This document shows, one piece after another, positions 56,512 through 64,000 of a stretch of 64,000 bases of DNA. Every line of letters starts with the position of its first letter. The stretch's first letter is position 1. Position numbers and translations under genes: made by a program. Below the pieces are notes generated by a model. The model worked only from the letters and a program-made list of their open reading frames with translations. It made no database searches and was not told where the DNA came from. Source of the DNA: Novosphingobium ovatum (GTDB taxonomy: Bacteria; Pseudomonadota; Alphaproteobacteria; Sphingomonadales; Sphingomonadaceae); contig NZ_JAAAPO010000005.1 in the NCBI RefSeq assembly GCF_009909235.1, positions 186,001 through 250,000 of the forward strand, in the 5' to 3' direction.

Positions 56512-57099
56512 ATGGGACAGTTGATCACGCGGGCTCTGGCCGCAACCTTTGTCATGAGCGTGCTGGCGGTGGCGCTGGCGCCGCGTGGGCCGCATGCCCG
56601 AGCCCCGCGTCAGGCGCAGGCCTTTGCCGCGCTGAGCACCAGCGCAGACACCGCGACCGGGTCGGGCAATCCGTGGGACATCAACGCCGCCCCGCCGCAG
56701 GCCGCTCCGGCCAGCGCGCCATCCGCGCCACAGGCCCGCGTCATTGGCCGCGACGACACGGGCCAGTTCCACATCGACGGGCTGATCAATGGCCAGTCCA
56801 CCCGTTTTCTGATCGACACGGGGGCCGACATCGTGGCGATCTCCACGCAGGAGGCACAGCGGCTCGCCCTGCGCATCGACCAGACCGCCCCGCGCGCCAT
56901 GCTGCGGTCCGCTTCGGGCGTCACCAGCGGCAGCTATGTCACGATCGAGCGCCTGTATGTCGCCGGGGCCGAATTGCACAATGTGCGCGCCGTGGTGATG
57001 GACGGGCTGGAGGGCAATTTGCTGGGGCAAAGCGCGCTGCGCCAGATGGGCCGGGTTGAACTGCGTGGCGATGCGATGATCATCGAGGGCAAACGTTAA
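56512..57099 (+). CDS. Retropepsin-like aspartic protease (TIGR02281/clan AA type)
   Basis: 195 residues from the ATG at 56512. One N-terminal membrane segment or signal anchor (residues 5-24) leads into an Ala/Pro-rich linker and a single retropepsin-type domain with the active Asp102 in LIDTGADIVAIS and the closing GNLLGQSAL. Members act as dimers and are periplasmic; substrates are unknown. The partner helical domain sometimes found with it is not seen. Confidence 0.9.
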   Translation: MGQLITRALAATFVMSVLAVALAPRGPHARAPRQAQAFAALSTSADTATGSGNPWDINAAPPQAAPASAPSAPQARVIGRDDTGQFHIDGLINGQSTRFLIDTGADIVAISTQEAQRLALRIDQTAPRAMLRSASGVTSGSYVTIERLYVAGAELHNVRAVVMDGLEGNLLGQSALRQMGRVELRGDAMIIEGKR

Positions 57100-57285
57100 C
57101 GCGCCCTGGCGATTGCTTACTGGATTCGCCATAGGGTTGGGTGCGAAACCGATCCATTCATCGCCGGTAAATCCGCAACTTGGAGTCATTTGGGCTCAAC
57201 TCGCCGCGCGATATGGGGTATCTGCCGCGAAACCATGGTGACACGGCAATGCAGTTGCTAGTTTGCCACTATAGAAATTTTATTC

Positions 57286-57990
57286 ATGAGTCGCGCTTTC
57301 CCGATGATCGATACGAACTCACGAATTGCCACTGTGCCCGCCATTCTGGCGCCCGTGCCGCCTGTTGTTTCGCGCCGTTCGCTGATGCGCGGCGGTCTGG
57401 CGCTGGGTCTGGGCATGGCGATGCCTTCGGTGTTGAGCGAGAAGGTCTATGCGCAGGCCAGCACCCTGACCGAGTATGAGCGCCGCATCGTCACCGTGGC
57501 CAAGGAACAGGCCGAGCGGATGTCCTCGATCCTGCTGGACGCCTCGATCGTGGCGGTGGCCGATTTTGCCCGCCCGTCGGCCCTGCCGCGCCTGCATTTT
57601 GTCGATGTGACGGCAGGCGCGATGCGCTCGCATCTGGTGGCGCATGGCCGTGGGTCTGACCCGGAACATATCGGCCGGTTGCAGCATTTCTCCAATATTG
57701 TCGGCTCACTGGCCACGTCGCGCGGGGCCTATCTGACGTCAGAGCAATATGACGGCAAATATGGCCCATCGATGCGCTTGCGCGGGCTGGACGAAACCAA
57801 TTCAAACGCCGCAGACCGCGCCATTGTCATGCATCCGGCATGGTATGCCGCGCCCGACATGCTGACCAAATATGGCAAGCTGGGGCGGTCAGAAGGCTGT
57901 TTTGCCATGGCCCCCGATGAATTCCATATTGCCCTGCAACATCTGGGCAGCGGCCGCCTGTTGTACGCTGGCCTGATTGGTGAGGCGTAA
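57286..57990 (+). CDS. Murein L,D-transpeptidase catalytic domain protein (YkuD_2 type)
   Basis: 234 residues; an ATG at 57304 is possible. The N-terminus has a twin-arginine-like signal (RRSLMRGGLALGLG) ending near VYAQA, so export by Tat is possible. The catalytic region matches the YkuD_2 type: MRLRGLDETNSNAADRAIVMHPAWYA with the His, and GRSEGCFAM with the active Cys. Such enzymes modify or crosslink peptidoglycan. It is followed after 15 bases by a small protein gene. Confidence 0.85.
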   Translation: MSRAFPMIDTNSRIATVPAILAPVPPVVSRRSLMRGGLALGLGMAMPSVLSEKVYAQASTLTEYERRIVTVAKEQAERMSSILLDASIVAVADFARPSALPRLHFVDVTAGAMRSHLVAHGRGSDPEHIGRLQHFSNIVGSLATSRGAYLTSEQYDGKYGPSMRLRGLDETNSNAADRAIVMHPAWYAAPDMLTKYGKLGRSEGCFAMAPDEFHIALQHLGSGRLLYAGLIGEA

Positions 57991-58005
57991 GGGCTGAGCG
58001 CCGCG

Positions 58006-58419
58006 TTGCTGTCGCCACAGGATCAGGCTGCCTATCGGCCTTTGCTGATCATCGCGGGGGTGGGCGCACTGGCGGTGTTTGGGCTGGGCGCGTGGCGGGT
58101 CAGCCAACATCACCCCGATGTGACCAAGGGCGCGCAAATCGCGCTGGAGATGCCCACCCGCGCATCGGTGGCGGAAATCAGCCAGTGCCTGTCGCGGGGG
58201 GAGCAACAGGCTTTGACCCTGACGCTGCCGCCATCCGTGGAAGAGGTGGCCGCCATGCCGGCCCCCACGCCCGCCCAATTGGGCCAGTTTCGCGTCAATG
58301 CCCGGCTGCGGATCGCCTTGCAGGTGGCTGATGGCCGGCTGCGGATGTGGACGTGGCACGGGCAATTGCACCCCACGCTGGCCGCGATGGTACGGCGCTG
58401 CGCCGCCAGTCCGGGCTGA
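58006..58419 (+). CDS. Small membrane-anchored protein of unknown function
   Basis: 137 residues from a TTG at 58006; the frame is closed by a stop at 57988, so the true start must lie between 57991 and here. One N-terminal membrane helix (about 12-30, LLIIAGVGALAVFGLGAW) and a periplasmic part with a repeat-free mixed sequence are seen. No family recognised. Close spacing behind the L,D-transpeptidase gene suggests cotranscription. Confidence 0.6.
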   Translation: MLSPQDQAAYRPLLIIAGVGALAVFGLGAWRVSQHHPDVTKGAQIALEMPTRASVAEISQCLSRGEQQALTLTLPPSVEEVAAMPAPTPAQLGQFRVNARLRIALQVADGRLRMWTWHGQLHPTLAAMVRRCAASPG

Positions 58420-58452
58420 GGCCGCGCCCCAGCCCAGAGCAAAGGCGGCCTG

Positions 58453-59991
58453 TTACAGCGGATTATCCAGCTTGATCACTTCCTCGGTGCTGGCGCGCTG
58501 GGTGGTGTGCAACTGGCGCGGGCGGCGGAACGCGTCCAGCACCGGCGCATCGCGCTCATAGATGTCGCCATAGCTGGTCAGTTCGCCCTGCGTGTTCACC
58601 CCCATGGTGAAATAGGAGATATACACCGGGAAGGTGCGCTTCATGATGACGCGCTTGTATTTCAGCGACTTATAGGCCTCCACCGCCTCATCCGGCGACA
58701 GGCTGCCCGAGACAATCGCCATCGTCATGCCCAGTTCCAGCGCATTTTCGGTGCGCAGACAACCATGCGAAAAGGCACGCACCTGCGCGGCAAACAGATG
58801 CTTGCCGGGGGTGTCGTGCAGATAGATCGCGTGCGGGTTGGGCATGTCGATCTTCATCCGGCCCAGCGAGTTGGTGTCGCCCGGCTGCTGCACCACCTGA
58901 ATGCTGCCATCGGCCAGACGCGTCACCTTGTACCCCTGACGCAGCGCCGAAGCCGGGCTGCCGATCAGCTTTGCCCCCAGCCCTTCGCCCACGACGATCG
59001 ACTGTGGCACGGTCCAGGTGGGATTGAACACCACCGCCTCGACCGTTTCGGCCAATTGCGGAGTGGCGGTCTTGCCCGGCTTGCCCACGATCACCTTGTA
59101 CGTGCGGATGTTGCGCCCGTTGACGCCCAGACGCAGCATGAATTCGGGCACATTGGCAATCAGATAGGTACGCCCCAGATCACGCGGCAACCAGCGCCAG
59201 CGGTCCATGTTGATACGGATCGCCTCGCGCGCCTTGACGTCCTGCGGGCGCAGATTGGTCAGCGCCGCCTTCAGCGCGGCGTAATCGGGATAGGTCGGCG
59301 CAAGGCTGGCCAGCACACCGGCCACGTCATGCGTGGTGGTGGCGCGCATCAGCAATTGCTCGGTCGGCATGGTGTCCTGATCGGGGTCCACCGCAAACCA
59401 CTGCACACGGGCGGGCATCGGCGTGCGGCCATCGCGCAGATCCTCGACCAGCCAGTCAAAGCTGCGGCTGGCCTGTTCGTCCAGCGTGGTGCCGGGGCCA
59501 CCTGCAATCGCGGCGCGCAATTGGGCGGGCTGATAGTCGGCAGGGATCAGGCCTTCGCGGTCGATCGTGTTGATCGCCTCCAGCAGCGAGAGCGCATCGC
59601 CCACCGTCCACGCGGCCACCGGCATCGGCGCGGGCACCACGATCATCGTGGGGGCGCGCGGGGCGGGTGCGGGACTGGCCAAGGCAGAGGGCGCAGGCGA
59701 CGGGCTGGCGGCCGCGCTGGAGACCGGCGCGGGGCGCGCGGTGGCCGTGGCGCTGGGGGCAACGCTGGGCACGGGACGCACGCTGGGAACCGCGCTGGGC
59801 GCGGGGCGAACCGGCGCGGGCTGGCCCAGCGTATCGGCCTTGCCCGCCGAACGCGGCGGATCGGCGGCGATCGCCATGCCGGCATGGCCCACCGCCAGCA
59901 TCAACGTCAGGCCCAGCGCCGCCTTGCCGCGCGCACCTGCCTGCGGCTTGCGCGCCTGTTGGTGCTGTGCCTTGTCCGAAACCCTGCGCAT
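58453..59991 (-). CDS. L,D-transpeptidase (YcbB/LdtD-like)
   Basis: 512 residues from the ATG at 59991 (GGGGG eight bases upstream). A signal peptide to about residue 45 is followed by an Ala/Pro/Ser/Val low-complexity stretch (about 55-120), a substrate-binding scaffold domain and the YkuD catalytic domain with HDTPGKHLFA and the His-Gly-Cys site in AFSHGCLRTENA. It makes 3-3 peptidoglycan crosslinks or attaches proteins to peptidoglycan. Converges with the small membrane protein gene. Confidence 0.93.
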   Translation of the reverse strand: MRRVSDKAQHQQARKPQAGARGKAALGLTLMLAVGHAGMAIAADPPRSAGKADTLGQPAPVRPAPSAVPSVRPVPSVAPSATATARPAPVSSAAASPSPAPSALASPAPAPRAPTMIVVPAPMPVAAWTVGDALSLLEAINTIDREGLIPADYQPAQLRAAIAGGPGTTLDEQASRSFDWLVEDLRDGRTPMPARVQWFAVDPDQDTMPTEQLLMRATTTHDVAGVLASLAPTYPDYAALKAALTNLRPQDVKAREAIRINMDRWRWLPRDLGRTYLIANVPEFMLRLGVNGRNIRTYKVIVGKPGKTATPQLAETVEAVVFNPTWTVPQSIVVGEGLGAKLIGSPASALRQGYKVTRLADGSIQVVQQPGDTNSLGRMKIDMPNPHAIYLHDTPGKHLFAAQVRAFSHGCLRTENALELGMTMAIVSGSLSPDEAVEAYKSLKYKRVIMKRTFPVYISYFTMGVNTQGELTSYGDIYERDAPVLDAFRRPRQLHTTQRASTEEVIKLDNPL

Positions 59992-60179
59992 GGTGATCGC
60001 CCCCAAAAATACCGAATACAGCCCGCCAACCCATTGGGCGCCGCGGAAAATGGGCGACATGCCGGCCGCCTTGACGGCCTGTCCCGCCCCTCACGCGCCT
60101 TTTGCCGCTTTCACGCGCATTCATCAAGCTTCCTCGATGACTGCATGATGAACTGCGCCCGCCGCCCCGGAGGCACGGC

Positions 60180-61181
60180 ATGACGTTTCCATCGCGTGCT
60201 TTTGCCGATAGAGACGCAGCCATGGTTCGTCACCACCCTCTTTTGCCGATGGCGGCTGCGGCCTGCGGCATTGCCACGTTCAGCGTGATGGATGCCGCGA
60301 TGAAGGCCGCGGCGATCGACAGCGGCGTGTTTGCCACGCTGATGTGGCGCGGCTTTGTCGGGGCGGCGATGGCCAGCCTGCTGTGGGCCCCGCAAGTGTG
60401 GCGCCAAGGCTGGCCGCCGCGCGGGCGGATCGGGCTGCATCTGGCGCGCTCGGTGGTGTCGACGGGGATGGCGTTCCTGTTCTTTTGGGGGCTGGTACGC
60501 ACGCCGATGGCGGTGGCGATGGCGCTCTCGTTCTTTGCCCCGCTGATCGCGCTGTATCTGGCCGCCGCCTTTCTGGGCGAATCGGTGACGCGGCGGGCGC
60601 TGTTGGCCTCGCTGATCGGGCTGGCGGGCGTGGTGGTGATCGCGCTGGGGCGGCTGCATGAACCGGTTGCGGCGGGCGCGGGGTTAAGCGCGTGGGACAG
60701 CGCAATGGGTATCGCGGCGATCTTTGGCTCGGCGATGCTGTATGCGGGCAATCTGGTGATGCAGCGCCATCAGGCCCAGGTCGCCAGCCCGGCCGAGATC
60801 ACCTTTTTCCAGGGGGCGTTTATTGGCCTGTTGCTCTCGCCCGGCGCGCTGTGGCTGCCCGCATGGCCTTCGGCGCAGGCCTGGCCGCTGGTGGTGGCGG
60901 GGGCGGGACTGGGCACGGTGTCATTGCTGCTGTTGTCGTGGGGCTGGGCGCGCGCGCCGGCGCATCGGTTGCTGCCGGTTGAATACACGGGCTTTTTATG
61001 GGCGGCGGCGGCGGGCTGGCTGTGGTTTGCCGAGCCGGTGTCGGGTGCGACTTTGGCTGGTGTCGGGCTGATCCTGATCGGCGTGTGGCACGGGGCGGGC
61101 GGGCGCGATCACGCAGGCGTCGATCTGGGCGATGGCCCACCCCCTACCCTTGCGCCCGAAACCGAGGCCACCGCCCGATAA
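60180..61181 (+). CDS. DMT-superfamily (EamA) transporter
   Basis: 333 residues with GGAGG six bases before the ATG. Ten membrane helices in two EamA repeats (about residues 17-150 and 170-300): the first shows MALSFFAPLIALYLAAAFLGE, the second VEYTGFLWAAAAGWLWFAEP. These are drug/metabolite exporters of unknown substrate. Divergent from the L,D-transpeptidase gene. A short charged C-terminal tail follows. Confidence 0.92.
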   Translation: MTFPSRAFADRDAAMVRHHPLLPMAAAACGIATFSVMDAAMKAAAIDSGVFATLMWRGFVGAAMASLLWAPQVWRQGWPPRGRIGLHLARSVVSTGMAFLFFWGLVRTPMAVAMALSFFAPLIALYLAAAFLGESVTRRALLASLIGLAGVVVIALGRLHEPVAAGAGLSAWDSAMGIAAIFGSAMLYAGNLVMQRHQAQVASPAEITFFQGAFIGLLLSPGALWLPAWPSAQAWPLVVAGAGLGTVSLLLLSWGWARAPAHRLLPVEYTGFLWAAAAGWLWFAEPVSGATLAGVGLILIGVWHGAGGRDHAGVDLGDGPPPTLAPETEATAR

Positions 61182-61440
61182 GCGGCATGGAAAGGCGGTT
61201 TTAACGGCTGATCCGTGCGAATACCGGCCACTTGTTGCTATGGGTTCGCAATAGCAGCAATCCAGCCACATTCCTTGCCGCAAACGCGAGATTCCACCTT
61301 GGCCGCCCTTGACGCGGGCCTCATCACAGGTCAGTGGCCAAGCCAGCACAACCGCCGTTTCGCTTGGCATAACCACGCGCAATCCGTTACGCGCGCGGCC
61401 CAGTCAGGCGTTCCGGCCCACCAAGGTGAGGGAAGCCCAG

Positions 61441-64000
61441 ATGACCCAGGTCGGACAGGACTCGCTTGGCACCCGCAGCAAACTGACTGCGGGCGGCAAG
61501 GAAGTCGCATATTACTCGCTGAAGAAGGCCGCCGCCAAGGTTGGCGACATCTCGCGCCTGCCCTTCAGCATGAAGGTGCTGCTGGAAAATCTGCTGCGCT
61601 TTGAAGACGGTGGCTTCACCGTGTCGGCCGCCGACATTCAGGCCGTTGCCGATTGGCAGAAGAACCCGACCGAATCGTCGAACGAGATCCAGTATCGCCC
61701 CGCCCGCGTGCTGTTGCAGGACTTCACCGGCGTGCCTTGCGTGGTCGATCTGGCCGCGATGCGCGACGCCATCGCCACGCTGGGCGGTGACACCAGCAAG
61801 ATCAACCCGCTGGTGCCCGTCAATCTGGTGATCGACCACTCGGTCATGGTGGACGAATTCGGCCACCCCAAGGCGTTCGAACAGAACGTCGAGATCGAAT
61901 ATCACCGCAACATGGAACGCTATGACTTCCTGAAGTGGGGTTCCAAGTCGCTGAACAATTTCTATGCCGTGCCGCCGGGCACCGGCATCTGCCATCAGGT
62001 GAACCTGGAAAACATCGCGCAGGCGGTGTGGACCTCGGTCGACCAGAACGGCGAAACCGTTGCCTATCCCGACACCTGCGTCGGCACTGACTCGCACACC
62101 ACCATGGTCAATGGCCTGGGCGTGCTGGGCTGGGGCGTGGGCGGCATCGAGGCCGAGGCCGCGATGCTGGGTCAGCCCGTCTCGATGCTGATCCCCGAAG
62201 TGGTCGGCTTCAAGTTCACCGGCAAGCTGAAGGAAGGCGTGACCGCGACCGACCTGGTGCTGACCTGCACCGCCATGCTGCGCAAGCACGGCGTGGTGGG
62301 CCGCTTTGTCGAATATTACGGTCCGGGTCTGGCCGATCTGACGCTGGCCGACCGCGCCACGCTGGCCAACATGGCGCCCGAATATGGCGCGACCTGCGGC
62401 TTCTTTGGCATCGACGAAAAGACTCTGGACTACATGCGCCTGACCGGCCGTGACGAAGGCCAGATCGAACTGGTCGAAGCCTATGCCAAGGAGCAGGGCT
62501 TCTGGATCGATCCGGCGATCGAGCCGATCTTCTCGTCCACGCTGGAACTGGACCTGTCGACCGTCGTGCCCTCGCTGGCCGGTCCCAAGCGCCCGCAGGA
62601 CAAGGTGTCGCTGCCGGACGTGGACGATGTGTTCAACGCCGACATGGCCAACACCTACAAGAAGGCCCAGACCCGCGTCGCCGTCGAAGGCCGCGACCAC
62701 GATCTGGGCGATGGCGACGTGGTGATCGCTGCCATCACCAGCTGCACCAACACGTCGAACCCCGGCGTTCTGGTTGCCGCCGGTCTGGTCGCCAAGAAGG
62801 CTGACGAGCTGGGCCTCAAGCCCAAGCCGTGGGTCAAGACCTCGCTGGCCCCCGGCTCGCAGGTCGTGACCGACTATCTGGACAAGGCTGGTCTGACGCC
62901 GCACCTCGACAACGTCGGCTTCAACCTGGTCGGCTATGGCTGCACCACCTGCATCGGCAACTCGGGCCCGCTGGCTGATCCCATCAGCAAGGCGATCAAC
63001 GAGAACGGTCTGGTTGCGGCCGCTGTCATCTCGGGCAACCGCAACTTTGAAGGCCGCGTGTCGCCTGACGTGCGCGCCAACTTCCTGGCCTCGCCGCCGC
63101 TGGTGGTGGCCTATGCGCTCAAGGGTACGGTGATCGAAGACTTCACCACCACCCCGATCGGCGTGTCGAAGGATGGCGTGGACGTGTTCCTGAAGGACAT
63201 CTGGCCCACCAACGAGGAAGTCGCCACCACCATGGCCGGTTGCATGGACCGTCCGATGTTCATGGCCCGCTATGCCGACGTCTACAAGGGCGACAAGCAT
63301 TGGCAGGCGATCAACGTCACCGGTTCGGAGACCTATTCGTGGCAGGCCGGGTCGACCTATGTCGCCAACCCGCCCTACTTCGAAGGCATGTCGATGACGC
63401 CTGCCCCGGTGCAGGACATCGTCGAGGCCAAGCCGTTGTTGATCCTGGGCGATTCGATCACCACCGACCACATCAGCCCCGCCGGCAACATCAAGGCCGA
63501 CAGCCCCGCTGGTCAGTGGCTGATGGAGCGTCAGGTGTCGAAGGCCGACTTCAACAGCTATGGCGCGCGCCGTGGCCACCACGAAGTGATGATGCGCGGC
63601 ACCTTTGCCAACATCCGCATCAAGAACGAAATGGTCCCCGGCATCGAAGGCGGCTTCTCGCGCTATGGCGAGGAAGTGGGCGCGGTGTTCGACGTGGCCC
63701 AGAAGCACAAGGCCGATGGCACCCCGATGGTGGTCATCGCCGGCAAGGAATACGGCACCGGCTCGTCGCGTGACTGGGCGGCCAAGGGCACCAACCTGCT
63801 GGGCGTGCGCGCCGTCATCGTCGAAAGCTTCGAGCGCATCCACCGCTCGAACCTGGTCGGCATGGGCGTGCTGCCGTTGCAGTTCAAGGACGGCGACACC
63901 CGCGAGACGCTGGGCCTGACGGGTGATGACAGCTTCACCATCCAGGGCCTGTCGACGATCAAGCCGCGTCAGGACGTTGAGGTCAAGGTCACCCGCAAGG
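61441..64000 (+). CDS. acnA: Aconitate hydratase AcnA (3' end beyond the window)
   Basis: The frame is open from the ATG at 61441 (GAGGGA upstream) to the last base, 853 codons, so only the end of this roughly 890-residue enzyme is missing. It isomerises citrate and isocitrate in the TCA cycle. The 4Fe-4S ligand Cys residues are visible in [10 protein letters not shown] and [14 protein letters not shown]. Other signatures include [10 protein letters not shown] and [12 protein letters not shown]. It follows a 259-base gap from the DMT gene that shows no other feature. Confidence 0.97.
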   Translation, partial: MTQVGQDSLGTRSKLTAGGKEVAYYSLKKAAAKVGDISRLPFSMKVLLENLLRFEDGGFTVSAADIQAVADWQKNPTESSNEIQYRPARVLLQDFTGVPCVVDLAAMRDAIATLGGDTSKINPLVPVNLVIDHSVMVDEFGHPKAFEQNVEIEYHRNMERYDFLKWGSKSLNNFYAVPPGTGICHQVNLENIAQAVWTSVDQNGETVAYPDTCVGTDSHTTMVNGLGVLGWGVGGIEAEAAMLGQPVSMLIPEVVGFKFTGKLKEGVTATDLVLTCTAMLRKHGVVGRFVEYYGPGLADLTLADRATLANMAPEYGATCGFFGIDEKTLDYMRLTGRDEGQIELVEAYAKEQGFWIDPAIEPIFSSTLELDLSTVVPSLAGPKRPQDKVSLPDVDDVFNADMANTYKKAQTRVAVEGRDHDLGDGDVVIAAITSCTNTSNPGVLVAAGLVAKKADELGLKPKPWVKTSLAPGSQVVTDYLDKAGLTPHLDNVGFNLVGYGCTTCIGNSGPLADPISKAINENGLVAAAVISGNRNFEGRVSPDVRANFLASPPLVVAYALKGTVIEDFTTTPIGVSKDGVDVFLKDIWPTNEEVATTMAGCMDRPMFMARYADVYKGDKHWQAINVTGSETYSWQAGSTYVANPPYFEGMSMTPAPVQDIVEAKPLLILGDSITTDHISPAGNIKADSPAGQWLMERQVSKADFNSYGARRGHHEVMMRGTFANIRIKNEMVPGIEGGFSRYGEEVGAVFDVAQKHKADGTPMVVIAGKEYGTGSSRDWAAKGTNLLGVRAVIVESFERIHRSNLVGMGVLPLQFKDGDTRETLGLTGDDSFTIQGLSTIKPRQDVEVKVTRK

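Noticed and set aside
61387..63843. Large minus-strand frame opposite acnA
   Set aside because: acnA is unmistakable on the plus strand with all iron-sulphur ligands; the antisense frame is a composition artefact.

Overview
The window is a 64 kb piece of a G+C-rich alphaproteobacterial chromosome, most likely from a sphingomonad (Novosphingobium or Sphingomonas type). The basis is the high G+C with strong third-position GC, the short GTG/ATGA-overlapping operons, a carotenoid block of crtY, crtI and crtB, tandem-haem cytochrome c, and the style of the chemotaxis and cell-envelope genes. The assignment is inference; no rRNA or marker phylogeny is available here. No prophage, insertion sequence, integrase or CRISPR array was seen.

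Region 1 (1-18,300) is motility. A flagellar operon runs fliL(partial)-fliM-fliN-fliO-fliP-fliQ-fliR-flhB-fliD-fliS. It is followed by a FixJ/NarL-type regulator with an altered receiver domain. A stand-alone CheB relative on the minus strand lacks the catalytic histidine. The chemotaxis operon then runs mcp-STAS-cheA-cheR-cheB-cheD-cheY-cheW-small unknown. Most junctions are 1-4 base overlaps, so the genes look translationally coupled. The single chemoreceptor ends in a CheR/CheB-tether-like pentapeptide.

Region 2 (18,500-28,300) holds a membrane GGDEF-EAL protein, a GNAT-like protein coupled to a proline-dehydrogenase-like protein, a candidate small RNA, a membrane-anchored glutamate-synthase-like flavoprotein, an M13 metallopeptidase and folD.

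Region 3 (28,400-34,450) is the carotenoid operon crtY-crtI-LOG-crtB on the minus strand. A LOG-family nucleotide phosphoribohydrolase sits inside it, and a DUF4261 gene is divergent from it.

Region 4 (34,500-37,150) is a TPP riboswitch followed by a small four-helix membrane protein of unknown role and thiC. Next to it (37,160-38,612) is an accessory patch: two inverted copies of a palindromic repeat enclose a HEPN-domain gene with visibly lower G+C. Small genes follow: an NTF2-like protein, a globin-like protein, an HTH protein and a secreted cystatin-like protein.

Region 5 (41,100-64,000) is mainly core: rlmE-ppx, tRNA-Gln(CTG), a hybrid sensor kinase, a di-haem cytochrome c, prephenate dehydratase, and the six-gene DUF4129-DUF4350-MoxR-DUF58-SpoIIM-RDD cluster plus a GNAT gene. 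After these come ispG, a retropepsin-like protease, two L,D-transpeptidase-family genes, a DMT transporter and the start of acnA, which runs off the right edge. ispG (isoprenoid precursor supply) and the crt genes belong to the same metabolic chain although they are not adjacent.
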